This document shows, one piece after another, positions 9,375 to 16,429 of a stretch of 64,000 bases of DNA (position 1 is the stretch's first letter; the number at the start of each line of letters is the position of its first letter). Location of the stretch: assembly GCA_030680355.1 (NCBI GenBank), contig JAUXVF010000018.1, forward strand, positions 1 to 64,000. The letters are read 5' to 3'. The notes beneath the pieces were generated by a model. It did no database searches. It saw nothing but the letters and a program-made list of their open reading frames with translations, and was not told where the DNA came from. The stretch is from Caulobacter sp. Lineage in GTDB: Bacteria > Pseudomonadota > Alphaproteobacteria > Caulobacterales > Caulobacteraceae. A program made the translations under genes and the position numbers.

Positions 9375-10291
9375 GTCGCCTTGGGGCTCTTTCCTGCCTT
9401 GGCCGGCTTGGCTGCCGGCGTCAGGTTCGTCTTCTCGACATTGACCTGATGGGGATAGGGGATCGACAGGCCGGCGGCGTCGAACCGCGCCTTCAGCACC
9501 GGGAACATGCCGTGATAGGCATCCCAGTAATCCTCCAGCGGCGCCCAGGCTCGCAGCGTGATGTTGATTGCTGAATCGCCAAAGCCGGTGCAGCGCGACC
9601 AGGGCTCCGGATCGGCGAGGATGCGCGGGTCGGCCCGGGCGGCGTCGAGCATGACGTCCAGCGCCGTCTGGATATTGTCGTCGTAATCGATGCCGATGGT
9701 GATCTCCATGCGGCGGACAGCGGGGCTCGAGTAGTTGATGATCAGCTCGCCGAACACCTTGCCGTTGGGAACGACCACCTTCAGGCCGTCGAGTGCGGTG
9801 AGCTCGGTGGTGAACAGGTCCAGGGCCTTGACCGTGCCGAGATGGCTGCTGATCTCGACGACGTCGCCGACGCGATAGGGGCGCAGGATCAGCAGCATGA
9901 CGCCGGCGGCGACGTTGGACAGCGCCCCCTGCATGGCCAGGCCGATGGCCAGGGAGGCGGCGCCGAGCACGGCGATAATCGAAGTGGCCTGGACGCCGAG
10001 CTGCTGCAGGACGGCGATGAAGCCGACAATCCAGACACCGTAACGGACCGCGGATCCGGCGAACATCCGCAGGGTCGCGTCGCCCGAGGTCAGGCCCGAT
10101 AACCGGGCGATGCTTCGCTTCACCACCCCGGACAGCCAGCCCGCCGCCCAGGCGGTGACCGCCAGGATGATGATGGCTACGGTCAGGTTGATCGCCAGGT
10201 CGCCTGCCGCGCTGGTGAATTTATTCACTAGGGAGTCCGCGCCGGTCAGCGCCTGCTGCAGGCGGGGGTCGATCTGCTCGGGTAGGGTCAT
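9371..10291 (-). CDS. Small-conductance mechanosensitive channel (MscS family)
   Basis: The 306-residue product has an N-terminal outer segment, three predicted membrane helices (about 30-55, 75-100 and 108-135) and the pore-lining third helix rich in Gly and Ala (IAVLGAASLAIGLAMQGALSN region). The MscS beta domain follows (PYRVGDVVEI and the VVVPNGKVFGELIINYS block), then a cytoplasmic alpha/beta vestibule. Length and order match E. coli MscS (286 residues). A Lys/Ala-rich tail of about 20 residues ends the protein. Such channels release solutes on hypo-osmotic shock. The gene is transcribed alone and diverges from the DegT aminotransferase gene. Confidence 0.93.
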   Translation of the reverse strand: MTLPEQIDPRLQQALTGADSLVNKFTSAAGDLAINLTVAIIILAVTAWAAGWLSGVVKRSIARLSGLTSGDATLRMFAGSAVRYGVWIVGFIAVLQQLGVQATSIIAVLGAASLAIGLAMQGALSNVAAGVMLLILRPYRVGDVVEISSHLGTVKALDLFTTELTALDGLKVVVPNGKVFGELIINYSSPAVRRMEITIGIDYDDNIQTALDVMLDAARADPRILADPEPWSRCTGFGDSAINITLRAWAPLEDYWDAYHGMFPVLKARFDAAGLSIPYPHQVNVEKTNLTPAAKPAKAGKSPKAT

Positions 10292-10417
10292 GTAGCTCCT
10301 GGGGTCTGGGCAGAACCAACGCGGCGCCCGCCAAACGTGTTCCTGACAGTATCAGGCGAAACATCCGGTTACAGGGTTTGTGTCGCCGTTTGGACCCCAC
10401 GCGCGTATGGGCGCGCC

Positions 10418-11578
10418 ATGAGCATCGCTTTCATCGACCTCGCCGCGCAGCAGCGCCGCATCCGTGACCGCATCGACGCCGCTATCGGCCGCGTCCTCGA
10501 CCATGGCGGCTACGTCATGGGCCCGGAGGTGCGGGAGTTCGAAGCCCGACTGGCCGAGTTCGGGCAGGCGAAGCTGGCCCTCAGCTGTGGCAACGGCACC
10601 GACGCCATCGCCCTGCCGCTGATGGCCTGGGGCATCGGGGCGGGAGACGCCGTGTTCTGCCCCTCCTTCACCTTCGCCGCGACCCCCGAGGTCGTGCCCT
10701 GGGTCGAGGCCACGCCGGTGTTCGTCGACATCCTGCCCGACACCTTCAATCTCGACCCGGCCAAGCTGGAAGCCGCCATCCTGGCGGTGAAGGCCGAAGG
10801 CAAGCTCAAGCCGGCGGTGGTCATCGCCGTCGACCTGTTCGGTCAGCCGGCTGACTATCCAGCCCTGCGCGCCATCTGCGATCGATACGGGCTCAAGCTG
10901 ATCTCCGACAGCGCCCAGGGCTTTGGCTGCACGCTGAACGGCAAGCATCCGCTGCACTGGGCGGATGTCACCACCACCAGCTTCTTCCCGGCCAAGCCGC
11001 TGGGCTGCTACGGCGATGGCGGCGCGGTGCTGACCAACGACGCGGCGCTCTGGGATCTGATGGACAGCTACCGCGTCCACGGCAAGGCGGTGGCCCAGGA
11101 TCTCGTCGGCCGCACGTTCGAGCACGAGACCAAATACCTCAACGCCCGCATCGGCATGAACTCGCGGCTCGACACGATCCAGGCCGCCGTCCTGATCGAG
11201 AAGCTGGCCATCTTCTCCGAAGAAATCGCCCTGCGTCAGGTCGTGGCCGACCGCTATGCCGACGGTCTCAAGGGCAAGGTCCTGGCCACCCCCGGCGTGA
11301 TCGACGGCGGGGTTTCGGTCTGGGCCCAGTATGTCATCGAGCATGCGGACCGCGACGGTCTGGCCGCCCACCTGAAGACCCAGGGCGTGCCGACGGCGGT
11401 CTACTATCCGGTGCCGATGCATGTGCAGGCGCCCTACGCCCACTTCCCGCGCGGCGCCGGCGGCCTGCCGGTGACCGAGGCCAAGGCCGGCACGGTGCTG
11501 GCCCTGCCCATGCACCCCTATATGGACGAGGCGACCCAGGCCCAGATCATCGCCGCTGTCCGCGGCTTCAACGGCTAG
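10418..11578 (+). CDS. DegT/DnrJ/EryC1/StrS-family PLP-dependent aminotransferase
   Basis: This 386-residue aspartate-aminotransferase-fold enzyme shows the family marks: YVMGPEVREFE near residue 32, the SCGNGTDAI phosphate-binding turn (56-64), Asp164 in ISDSAQGFG to pair with the pyridine nitrogen, and the Schiff-base Lys193 in FFPAKPLGCYGDGGA. The NSRLDTIQAAVL motif follows. Enzymes of this type aminate keto-sugar nucleotides for lipopolysaccharide or O-antigen sugars. ATG 10418 is chosen because the conserved N-terminus MSIAFIDLAAQ begins there; an earlier in-frame start at 10337 adds residues not typical of the family. No sugar-biosynthesis partner is adjacent, so the substrate is open. 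Confidence 0.92.
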   Translation: MSIAFIDLAAQQRRIRDRIDAAIGRVLDHGGYVMGPEVREFEARLAEFGQAKLALSCGNGTDAIALPLMAWGIGAGDAVFCPSFTFAATPEVVPWVEATPVFVDILPDTFNLDPAKLEAAILAVKAEGKLKPAVVIAVDLFGQPADYPALRAICDRYGLKLISDSAQGFGCTLNGKHPLHWADVTTTSFFPAKPLGCYGDGGAVLTNDAALWDLMDSYRVHGKAVAQDLVGRTFEHETKYLNARIGMNSRLDTIQAAVLIEKLAIFSEEIALRQVVADRYADGLKGKVLATPGVIDGGVSVWAQYVIEHADRDGLAAHLKTQGVPTAVYYPVPMHVQAPYAHFPRGAGGLPVTEAKAGTVLALPMHPYMDEATQAQIIAAVRGFNG

Positions 11579-11587
11579 GCCGCGGCC

Positions 11588-12439
11588 TCAGATCGCGTTG
11601 ACCGGCAGCTTCAGGAAGATCCGGCCCTTGTCCGAGGCCTTCGGCAGGGCGCCGGCCTGGATGTTCACCTGTAGCGACGGCAGGATCAGGGTCGGCGCCG
11701 CCAGGGTGGCGTCGCGGGCCTGCCGCATGGCGACGAACTCGGCCTCGCTGACGCCGTCATGGACATGGATGTTTTTGGCCCGCTGCTCGGCCACGGTCGT
11801 CTCCCAGGCATAGGCGTCGCGGCCCGCGGGCAGATAGTCGTGACAGACGAAGATGCGGGTCTCAGGCGGCAGGGCCAGAATTTTCCGGATCGACCGATAG
11901 AGGGTCGCGGCGTCGCCGCCGGGGAAGTCGGCCCGCGCGGTGCCGTAGTCGGGCATGAACAGCGTGTCGCCGACAAAGGCGGCGTCGCCGATCAGATAGG
12001 TGACACAGGCCGGCGTATGGCCGGGCGTCCGCATGACCCGGATGGTCAGCTCGCCGAGGGGCAGGGTCTCATCCTCCAGCAGCAGGCGGTCAAAGACCCG
12101 TTCGCTGGCCTCGGTCTCGAACATGTCGCCGAAGGTCTTCTGAACCGTGGTGATCTCGGCGCCGATGACCACCTTCGCGCCGGTCCGGGCGCGGATATGG
12201 TCAGCGCCGGACAGGTGATCGGCGTGGGCGTGTGTTTCCAGGATCCATTTCAGGTCCAGGCCCTGGGCGGTCACCGCCGCCATGACCGCGTCGGCCGAGA
12301 CGGTCGAAATGCGCGCCGCCTTGGGATCGAAATCCAGCACGGGGTCGATCACCGCCGCCGCCGTGGTCGCGGGGTCGCTGACCAGATAGGTCACGGTGTT
12401 GGTGGCCTCGTCGAAGAAGGCCTGTACGTGGGCGGTCAT
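11588..12439 (-). CDS. MBL-fold metallohydrolase, probable persulfide dioxygenase (Blh/ETHE1-like)
   Basis: The 283-residue protein has the metallo-beta-lactamase HxHxDH motif at His70-His72-Asp74-His75 (HAHADHLSG), the later TPGHTPACVTYLIGD histidine, and a VCHDY histidine. The HADH(L)SG(A)D spacing and the short C-terminal region are typical of Blh proteins, which oxidise persulfides in the BigR system. No rhodanese domain is fused. The gene diverges from a bigR-like repressor gene, the arrangement that supports the function. Spacing between the two start codons is 85 bases and includes AT-rich promoter DNA. Confidence 0.88.
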   Translation of the reverse strand: MTAHVQAFFDEATNTVTYLVSDPATTAAAVIDPVLDFDPKAARISTVSADAVMAAVTAQGLDLKWILETHAHADHLSGADHIRARTGAKVVIGAEITTVQKTFGDMFETEASERVFDRLLLEDETLPLGELTIRVMRTPGHTPACVTYLIGDAAFVGDTLFMPDYGTARADFPGGDAATLYRSIRKILALPPETRIFVCHDYLPAGRDAYAWETTVAEQRAKNIHVHDGVSEAEFVAMRQARDATLAAPTLILPSLQVNIQAGALPKASDKGRIFLKLPVNAI

Positions 12440-12477
12440 GGTCGGCGTCTCCTTGTCGGCAAGGGGATGAGTGGATC

Positions 12478-12518
12478 CATATATAATCTATTGCTAAATT
12501 AGAATCAACTAATATATT
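12478..12518. promoter_or_regulatory. Divergent AT-rich promoter/operator between blh-like and bigR-like genes
   Basis: This is the only strongly AT-rich stretch nearby. Reading plus, TTGCTA (12491-12496) and TATATT (12513-12518) are 16 bases apart and would start transcription within a few bases of the repressor ATG (12525), giving a near-leaderless mRNA. Reading minus, TTGATT and TATATA are 17 apart and point at the metallohydrolase gene. CCATATATAATC and CTAATATATTGG form an imperfect inverted repeat flanking both, a reasonable BigR-type operator. Assignments are inference. Confidence 0.55.
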
Positions 12519-12524
12519 GGGGTC

Positions 12525-12857
12525 ATGCCCGCCGCCGCCAACATCGACGCCGCCCTCATCGAAGCCAACGCCCCCCAGGCGGCAAAGTTGCTGCAGGCGC
12601 TCGGCAATGAGCGGCGGCTGATGATCCTGTGCCAGCTGACCCAGCGCGAAATGTCGGTGGGGGATCTGTTGTCCCGGGTCGGGCTGTCACAGTCGGCGCT
12701 GTCCCAACATCTCGCCGTGCTTCGCGAAGGCGGGATCGTGACGACCCGTCGCGAGGGCCAGGTTATCCACTACCGTATCGCTGATCCCGCCGCCGTGAAG
12801 GTGGTGGCCACGCTCGCCGGCATCTTCTGTCCCCCGTCGCACGAGGATGCGTCATGA
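12525..12857 (+). CDS. ArsR-family persulfide-sensing repressor (BigR/SqrR type)
   Basis: This 110-residue winged-helix regulator has a canonical ArsR core (GNERRLMIL, then the recognition helix LSQSALSQHLAVLREGG, about 54-70, and the wing RREGQVIHYRI). It carries exactly two cysteines, Cys36 and Cys102. Their 66-residue spacing equals that of Cys42/Cys108 in Xylella BigR and Cys41/Cys107 in Rhodobacter SqrR, which form the sulfane-sulfur bridge that releases DNA. Metal-binding ArsR motifs are absent. The stop overlaps the tauE start (ATGA), so the two are coupled. It presumably represses both itself and the divergent metallohydrolase gene. Confidence 0.93.
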   Translation: MPAAANIDAALIEANAPQAAKLLQALGNERRLMILCQLTQREMSVGDLLSRVGLSQSALSQHLAVLREGGIVTTRREGQVIHYRIADPAAVKVVATLAGIFCPPSHEDAS

Positions 12858-13633
12858 CCCACGATCTCTGGCCCATGGCGGCCGCCCTCGGTGGCGGTGC
12901 CCTGATCGCCTTTCTGCTTTCGGTGTTCGGTGGCGGCGGGTCGGTGCTGGCGACGCCGCTGCTGCTCTATGTGGTGGGAATCCGCGACACCCACGTCGCC
13001 ATCGGCACCTCGGCGGCGGCGGTGGCGGTCAACGCCCTGGGCGGCCTGATCGCCCAGGCCCGGGCGGGCAGGGTCAAATGGCCCTGCGCCCTGGTCTTTG
13101 GCGGCGTCGGACTGAGCGGCGCCCTGCTGGGCGCTCATCTGGCCAAACAGATGGACGGGGCCAAGCTGCTGCTGTGGTTCGCCCTGGCCATGGCCGTGGT
13201 GGCCATCACCATGCTGCTGCCCAAGAAGGGCGAGGGCGATCCGGCGGTTCACCTGACGCCTGGCATGACCATCAAGCTCGCCCCGGTCGGCCTGGCGACG
13301 GGTCTGGCGGCCGGGTTCTTTGGCATCGGCGGCGGATTCCTGATCGCACCGGGCCTGATGGCCGCCACCGGCATGACCCTGGCCAACGCCGCCGCCAGCT
13401 CCCTGGTGTCGGTGGTGCTGTTTGGAGCCGCCACCAGCGCCAGCTACGCCCTGTCGGGGCTGGTGGACTGGCCGATCTTCCTGGCCCTGGTCCTGGGCGG
13501 CGGCGTGGGAACGCTGGCGGGACTTCCAGCCAGCCGGGCCCTGGCCAGCCGCGCGCCGCTGGCCCGGCGGCTGTTCGCGGCCCTGGTCCTGACCACGGCG
13601 GCCTATGTCGCCTGGCGGGCCACGACAGGCTGA
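12854..13633 (+). CDS. TauE/SafE-family sulfite/organosulfur exporter
   Basis: This 259-residue membrane protein has about eight helices arranged as two repeats, each opening with a Gly-rich motif (FGGGGSVLATPLLLYVVGI near 25 and FFGIGGGFLIAPGLM near 155), the signature of the TauE/SafE family. Its start overlaps the end of the BigR-like regulator gene by four bases. In BigR operons this permease is thought to remove sulfite made by persulfide oxidation, which fits here. Substrate direction is inferred from the context. Confidence 0.9.
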   Translation: MTHDLWPMAAALGGGALIAFLLSVFGGGGSVLATPLLLYVVGIRDTHVAIGTSAAAVAVNALGGLIAQARAGRVKWPCALVFGGVGLSGALLGAHLAKQMDGAKLLLWFALAMAVVAITMLLPKKGEGDPAVHLTPGMTIKLAPVGLATGLAAGFFGIGGGFLIAPGLMAATGMTLANAAASSLVSVVLFGAATSASYALSGLVDWPIFLALVLGGGVGTLAGLPASRALASRAPLARRLFAALVLTTAAYVAWRATTG

Positions 13634-13670
13634 CTCTGGTCATGGCCAAGGCGACGGCTATAACCGGCGC

Positions 13671-14147
13671 ATGAGCGACTATCTTGAGATGATGAAGGGC
13701 GTGGCCTCGCGAATGAATGAGGGCACGCCTCACGCCGCGGCGCTGGGGATGAAAACCCTCTCGCTCGACCGGGACGGGGCGGTCCTGTTCGCGCCCTACA
13801 ATGAAAAGCTGATCGGCGATCCTGAAACAGGCGTCATCGCCGGCGGGGTGGTCACCGCCCTGCTGGACCAGGCCTGCGGCCAGGCCGTGCATGCGGCCAT
13901 GGAGGAGTTCAAGGTCATCGCCACCCTTGATCTCCGCATCGACTACATGCGGCCCGCCGAGCCGGGCAAGGACATCTATGCCAAGGCCTTCTGCTACAAG
14001 GTGACCCGCTCGGTCGCCTTCGTGCGGGCGGTGGCCTACGACGCCGATCCCGATGACCCCGTGGCGGCGGCCCAGGCGGCCTTCATGCTCAATTCCAGCG
14101 GCGGCCGTCGGCCTGGCGCCAATGCGAAGACCAGGGCGGCGACATGA
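13671..14147 (+). CDS. PaaI-family hotdog thioesterase
   Basis: The 158-residue protein is a hotdog-fold thioesterase of the PaaI group. It has HAAALGMKTLSLDRDGAVLFAPYNEKLIGD followed by the catalytic GGVVTALLDQACGQAV helix (about 58-74), where the Asp acts as general base, and LDLRIDYMRPAEPGKDI as the central strand. It hydrolyses an acyl-CoA, the substrate unknown. ATG 13671 is chosen because the family N-terminus begins there. The stop overlaps the next gene's ATG by four bases, and both encode the same fold, so they may be a tandem duplication or form a mixed oligomer. Confidence 0.88.
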   Translation: MSDYLEMMKGVASRMNEGTPHAAALGMKTLSLDRDGAVLFAPYNEKLIGDPETGVIAGGVVTALLDQACGQAVHAAMEEFKVIATLDLRIDYMRPAEPGKDIYAKAFCYKVTRSVAFVRAVAYDADPDDPVAAAQAAFMLNSSGGRRPGANAKTRAAT

Positions 14148-14569
14148 GCGATCTTGCCGAAACCGTCCAGGCGACCCTGGCCCGGATTCCCTATGCCCAG
14201 TTCCTGGGCCTGCGCATTGAGCTGGCCGGCGATGAGATGACTGCCATCCTGCCCTTCGGCCAGCATCTGGTCGGAAACCCCGTTCTGCCGGCCATTCATG
14301 GCGGCGTCCTGGGGGCCTTCATGGAAATGACCGCCCTGGCCCAGCTGCTGGTCACCGAGGGCCAGGCCAGGCAGCCGCGGGTGATCGATGTGTCCATCGA
14401 GTACCTCCGGTCCGGCCGGCCCCTGACCACCTACGCGCGCGCCGAGATCAAGAAGGTCGGCCGGCGGATCGCCAACGTCCACGTCGAAGCCTGGCAGGAC
14501 CGGCGTTCCGCGCCGATCGCCGCCCTGCGCGGCCATTTCCTGGTGACCCCGACCGCCGACGAGGGATAA
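14144..14569 (+). CDS. Second PaaI-family hotdog thioesterase
   Basis: This 141-residue hotdog protein follows the previous thioesterase with a four-base ATGA overlap. The catalytic helix reads HGGVLGAFMEMTALAQLL (about 50-67), with Glu in place of the Asp used by its neighbour. DVSIEYLRSGRPLTTYARAEI supplies the central strand. Pairing of two diverged PaaI proteins, one with Asp and one with Glu, is common in Caulobacterales, and they probably act on related acyl-CoAs. It is the last gene of the bigR-tauE-paaI-paaI string. Confidence 0.86.
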   Translation: MSDLAETVQATLARIPYAQFLGLRIELAGDEMTAILPFGQHLVGNPVLPAIHGGVLGAFMEMTALAQLLVTEGQARQPRVIDVSIEYLRSGRPLTTYARAEIKKVGRRIANVHVEAWQDRRSAPIAALRGHFLVTPTADEG

Positions 14570-14630
14570 GTTTATTTCCAATCGTTACTTGGCTGTAATG
14601 TTCTTACAACTTAGTCATTAGCTTAAAAAG

Positions 14631-14642
14631 GCGTCATGACGC
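14631..14642. promoter_or_regulatory. Perfect 12-bp palindrome upstream of the small membrane-protein gene
   Basis: GCGTCATGACGC is fully self-complementary and lies about 90 bases before the small gene at 14735. A second short dyad (CGGG-TATT-CCCG, 14651-14662) follows. The site could bind a dimeric regulator, but no protein is assigned. Confidence 0.3.
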
Positions 14643-14734
14643 GGACTTAACGGGTATTCCCGAGTTTCGTCTTCTATACCCCTGATCACCGGACGCGGTT
14701 CTCGCGCTCGCTCAGATCCTAAAGGGGATACCCG

Positions 14735-14851
14735 ATGAACAATTCAGTGAATCAGATCAGCAACCTCGCCAGCCTCGCCCTGGCCGTGCTTCCGTTGCTT
14801 ATCATCGTCGCCGCCTTCAATTTCGGCGCCGTCAGCGTCGCCGGTCTGTGA
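14735..14851 (+). CDS. 38-residue small membrane protein
   Basis: This gene is short but has good signals: ATG 14735 with AAAGGGGA about six bases before it, and a TGA at 14849-14851. The product has a polar start (MNNSVNQISN) and one hydrophobic helix (about residues 11-34) ending near AGL, with no positive charge at all. It would be a single-pass inner-membrane microprotein. A palindrome and an apparent promoter region lie upstream, and a GC hairpin (14865-14907) lies downstream, so it looks like a complete stand-alone transcription unit. I know of no function. Confidence 0.6.
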   Translation: MNNSVNQISNLASLALAVLPLLIIVAAFNFGAVSVAGL

Positions 14852-14864
14852 TCGGCGCCGCATA

Positions 14865-14907
14865 GCTCCGCCGGGTCCCTTCCCCCCGAATCCCGGCCCG
14901 GCGGAGC
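14865..14907 (+). terminator. GC-rich hairpin after the small gene
   Basis: An 11-bp perfect stem (14865-14875 with 14897-14907) encloses a 21-base loop. No T-run follows, so it may protect the 3' end or act with the second hairpin at 14948. Confidence 0.5.
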
Positions 14908-14947
14908 GCAGCGGCCGAACAATCCGAAACCTTAGTTGACGACCTGA

Positions 14948-14973
14948 GACCTTCCGAGCCGGGAGGTCTTTTT
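14948..14973 (+). terminator. Rho-independent terminator abutting the HAD gene start
   Basis: GACCTTCC (14948-14955) pairs with GGGAGGTC (14961-14968) around a 5-base loop, followed by TTTTT. It ends only 13 bases before the ATG at 14987. Confidence 0.75.
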
Positions 14974-14986
14974 GGTATGTGGGGCC

Positions 14987-15664
14987 ATGTCCACGCCCCG
15001 CGCCGTGATCTTCGACTGTGACGGGGTCCTGGTGGACTCCGAAATTCTCGCTATCGAGGTCGAGATCAGTCTGTTGACTGACTGCGGCCTGGTCTTCGCC
15101 CCGGCCGACTACAATCGACGCTTTCTTGGCCTGAACGACGCCGCCTATCACGCCGCCCTGCAGCTTGAGGCCAAGGCGCGGACGGGCCGGCCTCTGCCCG
15201 AGGACTTCCTGGACAAGGCCAGGGATCAACGGTGGGCCGCCTGCCAGACCCGGCTCACGGCGGTGGCCGGCTGCGGCGCGGCGGTTCAGGCGTTGGCCCT
15301 GCCCAAGGCGGTCGCCAGTTCCTCAGGGGCCGACTTCCTGCGCGAAAAGCTAAGGCTGACCGGTCTCCTCGATACCTTTGATCCCCATGTCTATTCGGCG
15401 GATCTCGTCGACCGGGGAAAGCCCCACCCGGACATCTTCCTGCACGCGGCCCGCGCGTTGAATGTCGAACCGACCGCCTGTCTGGCCATCGAAGACAGCG
15501 TCAACGGCGTCGCTTCGGCCCGGGCCGCCGGCATGACGGTCTGGGGCTTTTCGGGCGGTGGACATATGGACGAGGCGGCCGCTGTCCGCCTCGCCGAGGC
15601 CGGCGCCGATCACCTCGTCGGCTCCTGGGACGAGGCGCGGCGCCTGTTCGCCGGTTTCAGCTGA
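14987..15664 (+). CDS. HAD-superfamily hydrolase (beta-phosphoglucomutase / phosphoglycolate-phosphatase-like)
   Basis: This 225-residue class-I HAD enzyme has the nucleophile motif FDCDGVLVDSE (Asp10 and Asp12), motif II Ser in VASSSGADF, motif III Lys in GKPHPDIFLHA, and motif IV AIEDSVNGVASARAAGM. An alpha-helical cap lies between residues 15 and 85. These features are shared by phosphoglycolate phosphatases, beta-phosphoglucomutases and 2-deoxyglucose-6-phosphatases; the substrate is not defined by sequence alone. ATG 14987 sits right after a terminator, which suggests a leaderless or very short mRNA. The end overlaps the convergent GNAT gene by eight bases. Confidence 0.88.
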   Translation: MSTPRAVIFDCDGVLVDSEILAIEVEISLLTDCGLVFAPADYNRRFLGLNDAAYHAALQLEAKARTGRPLPEDFLDKARDQRWAACQTRLTAVAGCGAAVQALALPKAVASSSGADFLREKLRLTGLLDTFDPHVYSADLVDRGKPHPDIFLHAARALNVEPTACLAIEDSVNGVASARAAGMTVWGFSGGGHMDEAAAVRLAEAGADHLVGSWDEARRLFAGFS

Positions 15665-16319
15665 TCTCGGCCAGGGCGCGGATCTGCCGGCCGTCCTCGT
15701 CGAAATTCTCCGGCGCCAGCCAGGCGGCGAGCCTCGCCCCGACCGCGGGCCACTCGCTGTCGAGGAGGGCATAGATCTCCGTGTCCCAGTTTCGGTCCTT
15801 CAACCAATAGGTCTGACGCAGGCAGCCCTCATAGGTGAAGCCATATCGATGGGCGGCCCGGCCCGAGGCTGGATTGTCGGGGCCGCACCGCCACTCCAGT
15901 CGCCGGTAGCCGCTGGTCTCCAGGACATAGCGCGAGAGCAGGTAGACGCCCTCGGTGCCGCCGATCGTCCGGCTCAGCGCCGGCCCGTAGACCAGCCCGA
16001 TCTCGGCTGTCCCCATGTCGGGCCTGATCTGCAGCAGGAAGAACAGTCCAACGGCCCGGCGCCCGGGCCCGATCTTGTCGATGATGGCCCAGGCGCGCTG
16101 TTCGTCGCGGCCAAGCCGGTCGGCCAGCCAGCTCAGAAAGGCGGCTTCTGTATCGAAGGGGCCCGACGGGATGCCGTACCAGAGGTCCGCGGTCGAACCG
16201 ATCGCGCGCCAGAGGTCCAGGCCGTGGCGCGAGAAGTCGGCGCGCTCAAGATCGACGGTGCGGCCGGGCAGCAGTGCTTCGATGAGCGGCGGGCGCGGCA
16301 GGTCGGGAATTGCATGCAT
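15657..16319 (-). CDS. GNAT-family N-acetyltransferase (RimJ/RimL type)
   Basis: This 220-residue protein matches the long RimJ/RimL-like acetyltransferases. The N-terminal half carries LWRAIGSTADLWYGIPSGPF; the acetyl-CoA region includes TAEIGLVYGPALSRTIGGTEGVYLLSRYVLE, with RRLEWRCGPDNPASGRAAHRYGFTYEGCLRQ as the conserved back half (Asn-x-Ala/Ser followed by a helix and the GF turn). Such enzymes modify amino groups of proteins or small molecules; the target is not known. It overlaps the end of the HAD gene, and its start lies about 110 bases from the divergent symporter gene. Confidence 0.85.
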   Translation of the reverse strand: MHAIPDLPRPPLIEALLPGRTVDLERADFSRHGLDLWRAIGSTADLWYGIPSGPFDTEAAFLSWLADRLGRDEQRAWAIIDKIGPGRRAVGLFFLLQIRPDMGTAEIGLVYGPALSRTIGGTEGVYLLSRYVLETSGYRRLEWRCGPDNPASGRAAHRYGFTYEGCLRQTYWLKDRNWDTEIYALLDSEWPAVGARLAAWLAPENFDEDGRQIRALAEIS

Positions 16320-16429
16320 CGCCTCACCCTAAAACCAGCGGGTGGCGCCAGGCAATCGGCGGGAGGCGGGCCTTACAATACCTCTTGAACTGTCTAGGCT
16401 TGCCACGACGCCCACCTTGGAGACGCCGC

